Origin: a virus
DNA: 36,608 nt
Reading direction: 5' to 3' (one strand)
IMG/VR virus record: IMGVR_UViG_3300009285_001672
Span: 1 to 36,608 of that record
Shown here piece by piece: positions 5,644-14,591 of this stretch. Below the pieces are notes generated by a model, which was given only the letters and a program-made list of their open reading frames with translations, was not told the DNA's origin and did not search any database. Made by a program: the position numbers and the translations under genes. Positions within the stretch are counted from its first letter, which is position 1. The number at the start of each line of letters is the position of its first letter.

Positions 5644-7014
5644 TTACGGAGTCCAGCCGGTCGTGGATTTTCTCGTCAGTGTAAGATAATTCAGCTTCGC
5701 CTTATGTCCTGCATCACTCGTTCCGAAGAGAGCACCGATGGAGAACACCTTTTCCGCGTTCGTCGCCACGTTCGCCGTCCCCGTTCCCGCTACCGTTCTT
5801 CCAGCCACGTCCGTTATCAGCGAGGCCGCGTACGCAACGGCAACCGATGCCCCAGCCGCCGCCGTCCCCATGAGGAACCCGTGAAAATGCCACGAGGTTC
5901 CCGTCGTTCCCGCCGGAAGAGTAATGTCCGCAACGGGAGTGCTCCCCAGCACCCCCTCTATGTGCATCGTGCTTGAGGCATTGATCGTACAAGTCCCTCC
6001 GCATTCAAACTCGTACACTACCCCAGCCACAATATCATTCGCGGCGATTGTGTAGGTTCCTGTATCGAATGAAGTGAGCGTGGTCGGGTTTGTGAGCTCT
6101 GTGGATGGGGTATACTCCGTCTTCACTGTCTCCACCGTCACCGTCATCGTCGGAGGAGTCGGATTCAAGATATTGAAGTACGTCCCGGCGTACTGCACGC
6201 AGTAGGTCTGTCCACTCTTAATATCATTCGCCACCACGGCTGTAGCACCGTTGTCCTTTTTGATGCCCTTTGCCCCCCAGCTATTCACGTTCAGCGTCGC
6301 CGCATCCGTATTGTCGTGATTCGCCGTGAAGAAGAACACCTGCCCCGTGGCGTAGGCCGTCGCGTTCGTCGTCACCGTCAGCGTGTAGGCATTGCCAGAT
6401 CCGGCACCCGCAGCCGAAAGCGGAGCGGCATTGTGCAGTGCCGTGATCTTCGACTCCCGTGCGAGGTCTTGCAGGACGGATGCGCCAACCTGAATGTAAC
6501 TCCGGTCGTCCGTAATCTGGCCGTCCGTAATGGAAGTGTCGCTCGCAGGAACGGCAATGGTCGCAAGCGAGATCGCGTTTGCGGGGGTCGCAGGTGCGGA
6601 AGGTGCAGGGTCCGGCGTTCCTGCAAGGACTTCGATGATGGCGATATTCGAGGCAGTCCCGTTGGGATCTACCGACACGTCGATCCGAAGAACTACCCTG
6701 TCAACTCTTGGGTTCGTGTCATCCGCTGCGGTCACTATTTCGTTCGAGACTGCCGTGCTCTCAAACCACGTCTTGTACGTGGCCCCATGCGTCAGGTTCG
6801 TGTTCGTGATTTCGATGAGTGCGATACCGGCGGCCACATCCACGCTCATGTTCGCGCCCGCTGCCTTCTGTGTCACAGCGAAGGCAGTCCCCACTCCCTG
6901 CACAACCCCTTCCGTAAGCAGGTTCGTCTCAATCCGCAGAAGATCGTAGTCGTTGACTCCGGGGAGGGTTGTTGCCGCAGAGGAACTGCCGACGGGATAC
7001 GCTCGCAAAGCCAT
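5644..7014 (-). CDS. Tail fibre / baseplate fibre protein
   Basis: 456 residues. N-terminal region MALRAYPVGSSSAATTLPGV and LLRIETNLLTEGVV are followed by QKAAGANMSVDVAAGIALI and a VDRVVLRID segment; this is the pattern of siphophage upper-fibre or receptor-binding proteins in which a short beta-structured attachment domain precedes Thr/Ala-rich beta repeats. The remainder is Thr/Ala/Gly-rich with almost no Cys or Trp, as expected of trimeric fibre shafts. The -10-like TATACT is 8 nt from the ATG. Confidence 0.75.
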   Translation of the reverse strand: MALRAYPVGSSSAATTLPGVNDYDLLRIETNLLTEGVVQGVGTAFAVTQKAAGANMSVDVAAGIALIEITNTNLTHGATYKTWFESTAVSNEIVTAADDTNPRVDRVVLRIDVSVDPNGTASNIAIIEVLAGTPDPAPSAPATPANAISLATIAVPASDTSITDGQITDDRSYIQVGASVLQDLARESKITALHNAAPLSAAGAGSGNAYTLTVTTNATAYATGQVFFFTANHDNTDAATLNVNSWGAKGIKKDNGATAVVANDIKSGQTYCVQYAGTYFNILNPTPPTMTVTVETVKTEYTPSTELTNPTTLTSFDTGTYTIAANDIVAGVVYEFECGGTCTINASSTMHIEGVLGSTPVADITLPAGTTGTSWHFHGFLMGTAAAGASVAVAYAASLITDVAGRTVAGTGTANVATNAEKVFSIGALFGTSDAGHKAKLNYLTLTRKSTTGWTP

Positions 7015-7022
7015 TCACGGAC

Positions 7023-7028
7023 AGTATA
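7023..7028 (-). promoter_or_regulatory. -10-like box TATACT
   Basis: 8 nt upstream of the fibre gene ATG at 7014, in the 17-nt gap after the 121-aa gene. Preceded by GC, in keeping with GNTANANT boxes elsewhere in the window. Confidence 0.45.
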
Positions 7029-7031
7029 GCA

Positions 7032-7397
7032 CTACTTGGCTTTTTCCTTCACCACCTCGGCCTTCCCCAGCATGTCGAGCAATTGTTCGGAGACGACCAG
7101 CCCGTACATGGGCACCTCCTGCCCGCCGCCTCGCACCTTGTTGTGCTCTACGAGTTTCTTCAGGAGGTCGATTTGATAGTCCGTGAGTTCGATCTTTCTG
7201 TCCCCTTGCCCGATCTTCTGCCCGGCGGCGTACACATGGGCGTTCTCTTCCTTCCCCTTGAGCACGTTCATGTTGTGGGCGATCATGATGTAGACCAAAA
7301 GCACGGTCTTGAGCGTGAGGTCTTGGCCGCTCTCTTTGATAGGTTCCCCTCTGAAATCGGTTAGCACTTGGGAAATGTCCAGAGACTTCTTCTGCAT
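7032..7397 (-). CDS. Tail-region protein, unknown function
   Basis: 121 residues from the ATG at 7397, chosen because it is preceded by the C/T leader CACTTTCCCCATTCATTC; the open frame reaches 7439 but would start inside a promoter-like box. Begins KSLDISQVLTDFRGEP and contains LTDYQIDLLKKLVEH, a pattern familiar from small siphophage proteins encoded near tail genes. Predominantly alpha-helical, charged, no TM. Confidence 0.65.
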   Translation of the reverse strand: MQKKSLDISQVLTDFRGEPIKESGQDLTLKTVLLVYIMIAHNMNVLKGKEENAHVYAAGQKIGQGDRKIELTDYQIDLLKKLVEHNKVRGGGQEVPMYGLVVSEQLLDMLGKAEVVKEKAK

Positions 7398-7439
7398 GAA
7401 TGAATGGGGAAAGTGCCCTGAGTCTACCACCCCTGTCAA

Positions 7440-8222
7440 CTATGCCAGGCCATCCCATGTTTTCATGTTGGCAATCGCCAACCCATCCACCGTCTTCACA
7501 GATGCCTGAGCCAGACCAAGCGTGGTTTTGATGGCAGATCCAGCCGAACCCGCAAAAGGAACAGTCGTTGAGAACACCGCCGATCCGTTGTTCGTCAGGT
7601 CGTTATTGTTCGCAGTCATGTCCAGCAGGTCGTTGTCGAGCTGCCAGTACGCGACGAGGTTTGCTTCGTCTCCTACCAGCTCAACGCTCCTGTTGTCTGA
7701 AATCTCCGTACTTGTGCGTATGTCGCTCCACACGCGCACCTCGTCGATCAACCCGTCAAACGTTTCTCCGAGGAAGTACCCTATCTGAAAAGCCGCAGTG
7801 CCGTTGTAAATGCTCGTTGCAAGGCTACTGATCGTTCCCACGCTGGAGTCGTCTACAAACACCTCCATAGTCCCCGCACTCGCATCGTAGGTGAAAGCAA
7901 GGTGATAATACGTCCCTGCATTCAGCGTGTAGGCGACAGTCCCGCTTGTTGCAGCCGTTCCGTTTGTCGAGATGTTCCCGTAGAGATACATCGTGTCCGA
8001 AAGATTGATGTATCCGACCGCGTAGCTCCGCTGGTTGCCCGTATTGAGCCACTTGCTCACGAACGGACGGTACGTATCCGTCGCAGGAGCACTTTCGAGC
8101 TTCACCCAGAGTTCAATCGTGAAATCACCCGTGATGTCCAGCCCCGTCTGACTGCCGTCCGTGATGGACAGGTATTGAGTGGAATCCCGCTCAAGGTCGA
8201 TGGAGTGGGTGTTGAGCGACAT
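7440..8222 (-). CDS. LamG / concanavalin A-like lectin tail protein
   Basis: 260 residues. One LamG (Laminin_G_3) domain over about 5-185: SIDLERDSTQYLSI, FTIELWVKLES, YHLAFTYDASAGTMEVFVDD and GLIDEVRVWSDIRT are characteristic strands. It should bind carbohydrate on the host surface. The last ~30 residues contain three approximate 11-residue repeats (IKTTLGLAQAS, VKTVDGLAIAN, MKTWDGLA), a C-terminal signature of phage tail-tip proteins. TGATG coupling with the upstream 61-aa gene. Confidence 0.85.
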   Translation of the reverse strand: MSLNTHSIDLERDSTQYLSITDGSQTGLDITGDFTIELWVKLESAPATDTYRPFVSKWLNTGNQRSYAVGYINLSDTMYLYGNISTNGTAATSGTVAYTLNAGTYYHLAFTYDASAGTMEVFVDDSSVGTISSLATSIYNGTAAFQIGYFLGETFDGLIDEVRVWSDIRTSTEISDNRSVELVGDEANLVAYWQLDNDLLDMTANNNDLTNNGSAVFSTTVPFAGSAGSAIKTTLGLAQASVKTVDGLAIANMKTWDGLA

Positions 8223-8407
8223 CAGGCGAGAGCAGAAAGCAGCTTCGCGGCAGTAGAGCCGGAGATTTCAAAGCTCTTGCTCGGAAGAATGATTTTCGCC
8301 TTCCAGTCTCCATCCTTCCATATCTGCATACTGATCGTCTTGTTCCCCGCGTATCGCTTTCCGATCGCGTGCATGATCTGCTCAATGGAGGTCGTGAACG
8401 TGGGCAT
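8222..8407 (-). CDS. 61-aa tail-region protein
   Basis: Small protein starting at TGATG with the large tail gene and ending at TGATG with the LamG gene, so translationally coupled on both sides. Predicted helix (TTSIEQIMHAIGKRYA) followed by beta strands (TISMQIWKDGDWKAKIIL) and a C-terminal helix. Unknown function; possibly an adaptor or chaperone for the fibre proteins. Confidence 0.7.
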   Translation of the reverse strand: MPTFTTSIEQIMHAIGKRYAGNKTISMQIWKDGDWKAKIILPSKSFEISGSTAAKLLSALA

Positions 8408-11370
8408 CAGACATGCGTGATGTAATTCGGGCTTACGTTAAAGAAAAGATCCTCCGCCGTGAGCGCTGTTCCCACAACACGGATCGCCACATCCGTCGTC
8501 GTCGGTTGCGTGTGCGTTACATCCCCTGCCGTCTCCGAGACATAGACTTTCTCGTTTACCGTGAATGCAGGAAACGCAGCAGCCCGCACCTTGCCCCACA
8601 CCAGCATCTTCGTCGGCTCTGTATCATTACCCGCAAGCACGCAGATCCCCAGCATCCCCCGGCAATCTCCATCCGCTGCCGTAATGACGTTCGCGTCTGC
8701 CAGAAGCCACTTGCCCGCAGTCGCATCGAGACAGCACAAATCCCCGAACGCCAGCGTAGCGCCCGCCGTTCCGTTCTCCACGATGCCGGAGTATTTCCCG
8801 TCGTCACTGAGAAGCGTGTCCAGCACAAGCCCCGCATTCTCTCCAAGGTCTAACGCGCCCGTCAGCGTCCCGCCCGCGACGGTCAGAATCGTAACGCCTT
8901 CGATGGCCGCTACCCCTGCCGAGACGCGGGTAAACGTCGTATCGGAAGCATGACCCAGATTGATTTCAGCGAACTGAGGGGTGGAAGCCGTGCCGAGCCC
9001 AACCTGTGTGGCAGTAAGACCTGTCAGCGCGGAGCCGTCCACGGCGGGCAGATGCGCCGACCCGTCCAGTTGAACAAGGTTGCTCGCTCCCGTCCCTACT
9101 GCGAGCCCGTCTTTCAGCGTCTTGCTGTCGGCTCCGTCCCACTGCGGGACGTAGTTGGCGGTATTGCTCGCAGGGCCTAGCACGTCTCCTCCTCCGGCAG
9201 GGCTGCCCCAGCTACTGTTGGTCCCATCAGTGGTGAGGTATTTCCCATTGTTCCCCGTCTGTGAGGGAAGCAGGGCATCAATAGCAGCCTGAGCAGTCGT
9301 CTCTCCCGTTCCCCCCTTCGAGATGCCAATCGCCGTGGCATCCCACGTCCCCGTCCCGACCGTCCCGACCGTTGTGATATTCGCGGAACCAGCCCACGTC
9401 GAGAGTGCCGTGTTCTCAACGCTCCCGAGTCCAACGTCGGCGCTCGTCAGGCTCAGAATCGTTTTCACGTTCGCGGCGGTCAGCTCCTCTATGTCTCCGG
9501 CACCCGCAGTGATTCGTCCCAAAATCCGTGATGTTGCCGAAACGTCCTGAATCATCGCGTAGGTGATGGAGCCTGCCGCAGGGGAGAATCCTGTGACGCT
9601 TACCGTTCCCTGTACCGACCAGTCAATCGCCGCCGTGGTTCCATCGGGGAAGTACAGAATGCGAGCCGAGGGGTCAATCGTCTTCTTCGGCGTGGCCGCC
9701 ATGTCGAGAATCGGCGTCGTGTACGTGAACGGGCCGCCAGTTGTATTCTCATCCTTGAATCCGAACTGCACGCCATCCGCTGAAATGGTCATTTGAACAT
9801 CCGATCCCGCCGACCCTCCGGCGAACAGCATGAGTTCCTTCGTCGCCGAAGTCACCCCCACGGCTAGGTTCCCGCCCGCGTCAAGATCCTCCGATTGCAC
9901 ATAGAGGTATCCATCGTACGGCAGCGTGTACCCCCACCCCATGTCATTTCCATCGTATGCCGAACAGTTGATTCCAGCGTCGATGTACCGTAATGAGGTT
10001 TCGTTGAGATATTCCGTATCGGGTTCCGCTACCAAGTCCGATGTGCCGGTCGTTGCGAGGTTCTGCACGATTATCTCTACCCACGGCGTAGCCGAACTCG
10101 AATCAAAGTTCCCTTGAAAAATCCCCGCGTTCCCCTCCGTCTTCGCCCATGCGTAGAAGTTCGTCGTCTTCACTCCTGAAATATCGCCGCCAACCGACAT
10201 TGCGGGAGGATGCGTGAGGTCGTGCTCCAACTCCTTCACCGTCCGCTTCAGATCCTTAATTTCCTTCGAGTCCAGATAGGAGGCGGTGACGTAGACCCCG
10301 GACTCCGCAATCGTAAACCGCATCCGCTCCTGCCCGTTCTCGTCCACGTCCACAGTGATTTCGGCTATGCGCTTCGCCCCGGAAATTGTCCGGTTCGGCG
10401 TCACGATATTCACCGTCACCGTGTCTCCCACCACCACGTCCCCATACTGAAGACCGCTTACCACGCGGGTCCCCGTGACCGCGTTGAACTTCTTGGTCGC
10501 AAGCGTCGGTTCCATTCGCAAGTCCGTGATCGGATTGGCCCGTTGCGAAACTTCGGCTTGCGTCATGGCGTCGAGTGTTGTCTGATCGTTCGCCTCGTTG
10601 AACACCTTCCGGGCGATGAGGACTCCGTAGAGGGTCTGGCTGGCAGCGTCCTCTTTCGTGCTCGTCAGCCCTCCCAAAGCCGAGGATATGCCGATGAGCC
10701 GGTTCGCCATGTCCTGTCCGTCTTCCCCCAGATCCAGCTCATTCACGTTTGATCCCGGCTGGCCGTCCTGCCGGAAGCTCAAGGTGATCGTCGCGCTCTT
10801 ATCCGTCCCGAGGGCCGACACGAAGTTGAAAGCCCCGGCATCGTCAATCTCAAACTCCGCATCGTGGGCTTTCGCAAGCTCCTCCCACGCCTTCGAGATT
10901 TCCCTTTGATCCAGCGTCAAATCCCTTGTGGAAGTCACCCCGCCCGTGCCTGTCGTGATACCCGTCGCCCCGTCCGTCGCGTTCGTAGCCGTGAGGAGCC
11001 CGAAAGCCTCCGTTGACCCCTGCCCGTTGAATTGCTCCCTTACACCCGTTTCACGCTTCGCAAAGAGCTGGAGCATCCCGACACAGACGACTTCGATTTC
11101 ATCCCCTATCTGTTTCGTGCCTTCGATGTACCCGTACCACACTGCTTCGTAGGTATTCGTATTGTCCCGTTTCCTGCGGTAGAGCCGTGCCCGCCTGTAC
11201 TGCCGGAGGTTCGTCGCCGTGGCCTTGAGGTTGGCCTTGTGCATGGAGAAGGTCATCTTCCCCGGAGCATTGACCCGCTTGCTCCAGCCCTTCACGGTCA
11301 TATCCCCCGTGGAGAGGACGGTCGTTGTCGATGAATCGCCCGTCGTGGTGTACAAAGCTATGCGATACAT
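8407..11370 (-). CDS. Large tail-tip protein: baseplate-hub-like N-terminus with fibre C-terminus
   Basis: 987 residues. N-terminus (~1-380) resembles tail-associated hub proteins: YRIALYTTTGD, GWSKRVNAPGKMTFSMHK, RARLYRRKRD, YGYIEGTKQIGDEIEVVCVG. Beyond this come beta-rich regions, then a fibre module with GLGSVENTALSTWAG, TTVGTVGTGTWDATAIGISK and GGTGETTAQAAIDALLP, typical of phage fibre shafts. The last ~150 residues (GTAGATLAFGDLCCLDATAGKWLLADAN...) look like a compact beta domain of the tail-tip/head-fibre class. One gene combines hub and fibre. Confidence 0.8.
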   Translation of the reverse strand: MYRIALYTTTGDSSTTTVLSTGDMTVKGWSKRVNAPGKMTFSMHKANLKATATNLRQYRRARLYRRKRDNTNTYEAVWYGYIEGTKQIGDEIEVVCVGMLQLFAKRETGVREQFNGQGSTEAFGLLTATNATDGATGITTGTGGVTSTRDLTLDQREISKAWEELAKAHDAEFEIDDAGAFNFVSALGTDKSATITLSFRQDGQPGSNVNELDLGEDGQDMANRLIGISSALGGLTSTKEDAASQTLYGVLIARKVFNEANDQTTLDAMTQAEVSQRANPITDLRMEPTLATKKFNAVTGTRVVSGLQYGDVVVGDTVTVNIVTPNRTISGAKRIAEITVDVDENGQERMRFTIAESGVYVTASYLDSKEIKDLKRTVKELEHDLTHPPAMSVGGDISGVKTTNFYAWAKTEGNAGIFQGNFDSSSATPWVEIIVQNLATTGTSDLVAEPDTEYLNETSLRYIDAGINCSAYDGNDMGWGYTLPYDGYLYVQSEDLDAGGNLAVGVTSATKELMLFAGGSAGSDVQMTISADGVQFGFKDENTTGGPFTYTTPILDMAATPKKTIDPSARILYFPDGTTAAIDWSVQGTVSVTGFSPAAGSITYAMIQDVSATSRILGRITAGAGDIEELTAANVKTILSLTSADVGLGSVENTALSTWAGSANITTVGTVGTGTWDATAIGISKGGTGETTAQAAIDALLPSQTGNNGKYLTTDGTNSSWGSPAGGGDVLGPASNTANYVPQWDGADSKTLKDGLAVGTGASNLVQLDGSAHLPAVDGSALTGLTATQVGLGTASTPQFAEINLGHASDTTFTRVSAGVAAIEGVTILTVAGGTLTGALDLGENAGLVLDTLLSDDGKYSGIVENGTAGATLAFGDLCCLDATAGKWLLADANVITAADGDCRGMLGICVLAGNDTEPTKMLVWGKVRAAAFPAFTVNEKVYVSETAGDVTHTQPTTTDVAIRVVGTALTAEDLFFNVSPNYITHV

Positions 11371-11371
11371 A

Positions 11372-12304
11372 TCAGATCCACGTACTGCGGAAGCTCACGG
11401 ACATTTGCCCCGTCAGGTCATCCGGCGTTTCGTCGAAGATCGTCAGGATGTTCGCCCCCGGCTCAATGAAGATCCATTCAGAGGTGGTCGTAAGGTTCCC
11501 CGTCACGTCCGTTTCCGTCACTCCGCTTGTCTTGGTCGCTGTCTTTGCCGCAACGTCGATTTCCAACGTATCCCCTGCCGCAAGAGAAACACCCGCCCCG
11601 CCGCTGAAGTCCATTGATTTCCCTGTCGTCGAATTGCCGACAACGGGATTCTCCAGCGGGCCGGTCAGAGTAATCACGGGGGCCGTCCCCCAGTTCCCGC
11701 TGTTCGTTCCCGTCATTTCGGCACCCGTATCGTCCTGAAGCTCCGGCAATGCCCCGTCCTTCAGCTCCGGCAAAGCATCATCCTGAAGGGTCATCGTCGT
11801 GAAGGTATAGGACTCCGGGCCCGTCACCGTCGTGAGGGTTTGCGAGTACAGGGCGGGGTCTTTCGCGTAGAGAACGAACGAGAACTTCCGGGCCTCTACC
11901 AATGCCGTATCCATCAGTTCGATCTTCGGAGGCTCAAGAACCTTGGCGTAGAGCTGCTTTGAAAGCCCGTCCTCGTCCGTAATCAGCACGAGGAGATACC
12001 CGTCCGCGTCGTCATACGCCTGAGCTACGGGCAGGGCCAGCTCCTCCTTAAGGGCTTTCTCCATCGTCACCCTCGCAGATTGCGACGTAGACCACATTTC
12101 GCCCTCGAAAGGGAGAATGCGAGCCCCGTAGTATGAGAGGCTGTCTTCCGTCCCGTGATCGGCCTGCTTTGCGGAATCCGTCTTTCGAGTAGAGAGCGTG
12201 GAGAGGATTTCAGGCGTGTTCTTCAGGACGTAGAAGCTCGTCGTCGTGAGATTCTGATTGAGAAGGAGACTGCCGATGGTCACTTCCAGTTCATTGGCGG
12301 GCAC
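11372..12304 (-). CDS. Distal tail protein (Dit-like)
   Basis: 310 residues from GTG 12304, which lies exactly 6 nt from a TAGAAT box; another in-frame GTG lies at 12310. Located between tape measure and hub as expected for Dit. Contents: short N-terminal beta domain, SYYGARILPFEGEMWSTSQ, helix VTMEKALKEELALP, LYAKVLEPPKIELMD and RKFSFVLYAKDPALYS, the Dit/phage_tail belt pattern; the rest is a beta-sandwich that may be a carbohydrate-binding extension. Builds the hexameric ring at the tail end. Confidence 0.75.
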   Translation of the reverse strand: MPANELEVTIGSLLLNQNLTTTSFYVLKNTPEILSTLSTRKTDSAKQADHGTEDSLSYYGARILPFEGEMWSTSQSARVTMEKALKEELALPVAQAYDDADGYLLVLITDEDGLSKQLYAKVLEPPKIELMDTALVEARKFSFVLYAKDPALYSQTLTTVTGPESYTFTTMTLQDDALPELKDGALPELQDDTGAEMTGTNSGNWGTAPVITLTGPLENPVVGNSTTGKSMDFSGGAGVSLAAGDTLEIDVAAKTATKTSGVTETDVTGNLTTTSEWIFIEPGANILTIFDETPDDLTGQMSVSFRSTWI

Positions 12305-12310
12305 ATGCAC

Positions 12311-12316
12311 ATTCTA
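12311..12316 (-). promoter_or_regulatory. -10-like box TAGAAT
   Basis: Exactly 6 nt before GTG 12304 of the Dit gene; this favours GTG 12304 over GTG 12310 as the start. Confidence 0.5.
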
Positions 12317-12318
12317 CC

Positions 12319-14586
12319 CTATATTGCCCTCCTTGCGTTCCATCGGATCATGGAAGGATCGGCAGCTACTCTGGCGGCTTCGCCGTAGTAGTTAAAGTGC
12401 ATGGTCTGGTTCTTCCGTTGATCGTAACTCACAGGGCCGCCTTGGGCGAACCTCGGGAGTCGCAAACTATTGATCGCGTCCATGAAGGACTTGCCGTAAT
12501 ACTGCACCGCCGCGGTCTTGTGGACGTACTCCCCATTCGAGAGCAGGGCTGGCACACGATCGTCTGTCGGGCCGCCCGGCCCCACGATCATCCCACCCGA
12601 AGCCTTCTGTACCGCCGCCACAGCCGCACCGCCCCCGGACCTGCTCGCCCGCGCGTAGGCGTTCGCCACCGCGTTGAGCTGGGCTTGGAGCTTCTGATAC
12701 TGTGCGATTTCGGCAGCGACGTGATCCTGAGTCGCCTTTTCGATGAGGGGGTAGTTTGTTTCAATGGTTGCCTTGTAGGCGTCCATCGCTGCCACGAGAT
12801 CGCTTCGTAGTTGCCCCTCCGTCGCCACCGCCGAATTGAGTTGCTTCTGCTTGTCGAATAATTCAGCCTGTGTTTCGGCCAGCTTCTCGTTTGCCTCCTT
12901 TGCTATTTCCTTCTTCTCCGCTGTCGCTTCCGCGTCAATCGTCCCGAACGCATCCCCGGAAATCTGCGCCGCCGCCATTTGTTCGCCTTCCTTGTAGTAT
13001 CCCTCCCCTTTGATCCGTTGCAGAATCTCATTGATCTGCCTTCTCCGGTCGATCTGCTCGGGCGACAACCCCTCTCCGTAAACCACCCGCTTCTCCAGCT
13101 CGTCCCGCTCCTTCAGGAGATCGGCCACCGCCTCCGCTTTCTTCTTCTTCGTATTCTCGTCGATCTTGTCCAAGTCCTTCTCAAGTTCCTCGCTTTGCTT
13201 CAGGATGTCCCGCTCAAGATCCCCTATTTCTTTCCGCAGATCCTTCACCTTCTCCGATTGCTTCTCCCATGCGTCCGTCGCTTCGCTGATCTTGTCCGGC
13301 ATCATCGCCAGACGGGAGTTTATTCTGCCGAGCTCGTAGGCTTCATCCTTCGTCAGAATCCCCAGCTTCTTCCGCAGATCGAGGTCTTCCTTGCGGATCT
13401 TCAGGTTCGCCAGATTCGCGTCCGCTTCTTCCTTGAGGGCGTCGAGCAGATCCTTCTCCGCTTTCGCCAGCTTATCGGTCAGAGTCTCCCCGCCTGCCCC
13501 GCCCATCCCTTGGCTGACATGCCCTGAGATGTAGTCGGCCAGCGATTCCCCGCCTCCTGTTTCCGTGGCTGATCCGACATTCTTTGCCCCCTTCATCCTC
13601 GGCCCGTTATAGTTCACCGTCCCGTCCGGGTTAAGCGTTGTTCCGGGGGTTGCCAGTCCCTTGGACGCTCCCGAGTATTTCCCGATCCAGTAGACGAACT
13701 CCCTAAGCGGATTGAGCGCCGCGTTGATGTTGTTCGTCAGGATGGAGAAGAAATTGAGCACAGCCGTTCCCCCACCTTCGAGGAAGTCTTTCCATACCGC
13801 TTTCGCCGTCGCCACCTGATCCGCCATTTGCCCCGTGCTTTTCGCAGCCGCATCCTGAAGCGTCTTCGTCTGCGTCAGGAGGTAGTTGATCCGCACCATC
13901 ATCCTCTCTTCCGAGTCCATATCTTTGAGCTTTTTCGTGATCCCCTCTCCCTTCAGGTAGCTCTGAAGCAGGTTATCGTTGACCGTGATACTCAGCGCCT
14001 TGAGCGCCTTGTTGTTTCCCATGATCCCCGACTCAAGTTTCTGGTAGATGTCGAACTCATCCATTGCGGGGAACGCCTTCCCGATGGTGAGGGCCAGCCC
14101 GGCAAGCTCCTTGCTCGACCTCTGAATCATCCCCGGAGACGCCCCCACTGAGTCCATGAGAAGAGCGAAGCCTGTCTCAAACTCCAGAATGTCCGACGCG
14201 GATCGCTTGAACTGATCCCCGAGTTGCTGCGCCGACTTCACCATTTGCGGGAACGCATCCCCGAAGACCGCCCGTGCTCTGTTCTCCACGGCCTGAAGGT
14301 TCATCGCCAGTTGAAGCGACTGCCTTCCTAAGTCCATGATCTTCCAGATGACCTGATTGATCGAGCTGGCCCCCAGATACCCGAGCCCGGCGGCGAGAGC
14401 CTGAGAAGCTATAGAAGCCCGTTGTGCGGATGACTCCACCCCTCCCAAGCCCTTCTCCACCTTCTTCATGGATGGATCGAGCTTCTTGAGTATCCCTTCC
14501 AACTTGTTTACGCTGGATTCAAGTCTGCCAAAATCAATATCGGCCTCACCTTGAAGTTTGCCGATGTTCTGAGCGTCCTTTGCCAA
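12319..14586 (-). CDS. Tail tape measure protein
   Basis: 755 residues from a TTG start 7 nt downstream of a TACAAT box. Order: N-terminal helix, GLGYLGASSINQVIWKIMDLGRQ, RARAVFGDAFPQMVKSAQQL, then LKALSITVNDNLLQSYLKG and MVRINYLLTQTKTLQDAAAKSTGQMADQ, which are the hallmarks of siphophage tape-measure proteins; a long Lys/Glu coiled coil follows (~360-600), and a Gly-rich C-terminus GGMIVGPGGPTDDRVPALLSNGEYV seen in many tape-measure ends. By the usual rule of about 0.15 nm per residue the tail would be about 110 nm. Confidence 0.92.
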   Translation of the reverse strand: MAKDAQNIGKLQGEADIDFGRLESSVNKLEGILKKLDPSMKKVEKGLGGVESSAQRASIASQALAAGLGYLGASSINQVIWKIMDLGRQSLQLAMNLQAVENRARAVFGDAFPQMVKSAQQLGDQFKRSASDILEFETGFALLMDSVGASPGMIQRSSKELAGLALTIGKAFPAMDEFDIYQKLESGIMGNNKALKALSITVNDNLLQSYLKGEGITKKLKDMDSEERMMVRINYLLTQTKTLQDAAAKSTGQMADQVATAKAVWKDFLEGGGTAVLNFFSILTNNINAALNPLREFVYWIGKYSGASKGLATPGTTLNPDGTVNYNGPRMKGAKNVGSATETGGGESLADYISGHVSQGMGGAGGETLTDKLAKAEKDLLDALKEEADANLANLKIRKEDLDLRKKLGILTKDEAYELGRINSRLAMMPDKISEATDAWEKQSEKVKDLRKEIGDLERDILKQSEELEKDLDKIDENTKKKKAEAVADLLKERDELEKRVVYGEGLSPEQIDRRRQINEILQRIKGEGYYKEGEQMAAAQISGDAFGTIDAEATAEKKEIAKEANEKLAETQAELFDKQKQLNSAVATEGQLRSDLVAAMDAYKATIETNYPLIEKATQDHVAAEIAQYQKLQAQLNAVANAYARASRSGGGAAVAAVQKASGGMIVGPGGPTDDRVPALLSNGEYVHKTAAVQYYGKSFMDAINSLRLPRFAQGGPVSYDQRKNQTMHFNYYGEAARVAADPSMIRWNARRAI

Positions 14587-14591
14587 CAGCC

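Noticed and set aside
6316-7029. Plus-strand 237-aa frame opposite the fibre gene
   Set aside because: Arg/Val/His-rich shadow of a well-supported minus-strand fibre gene.
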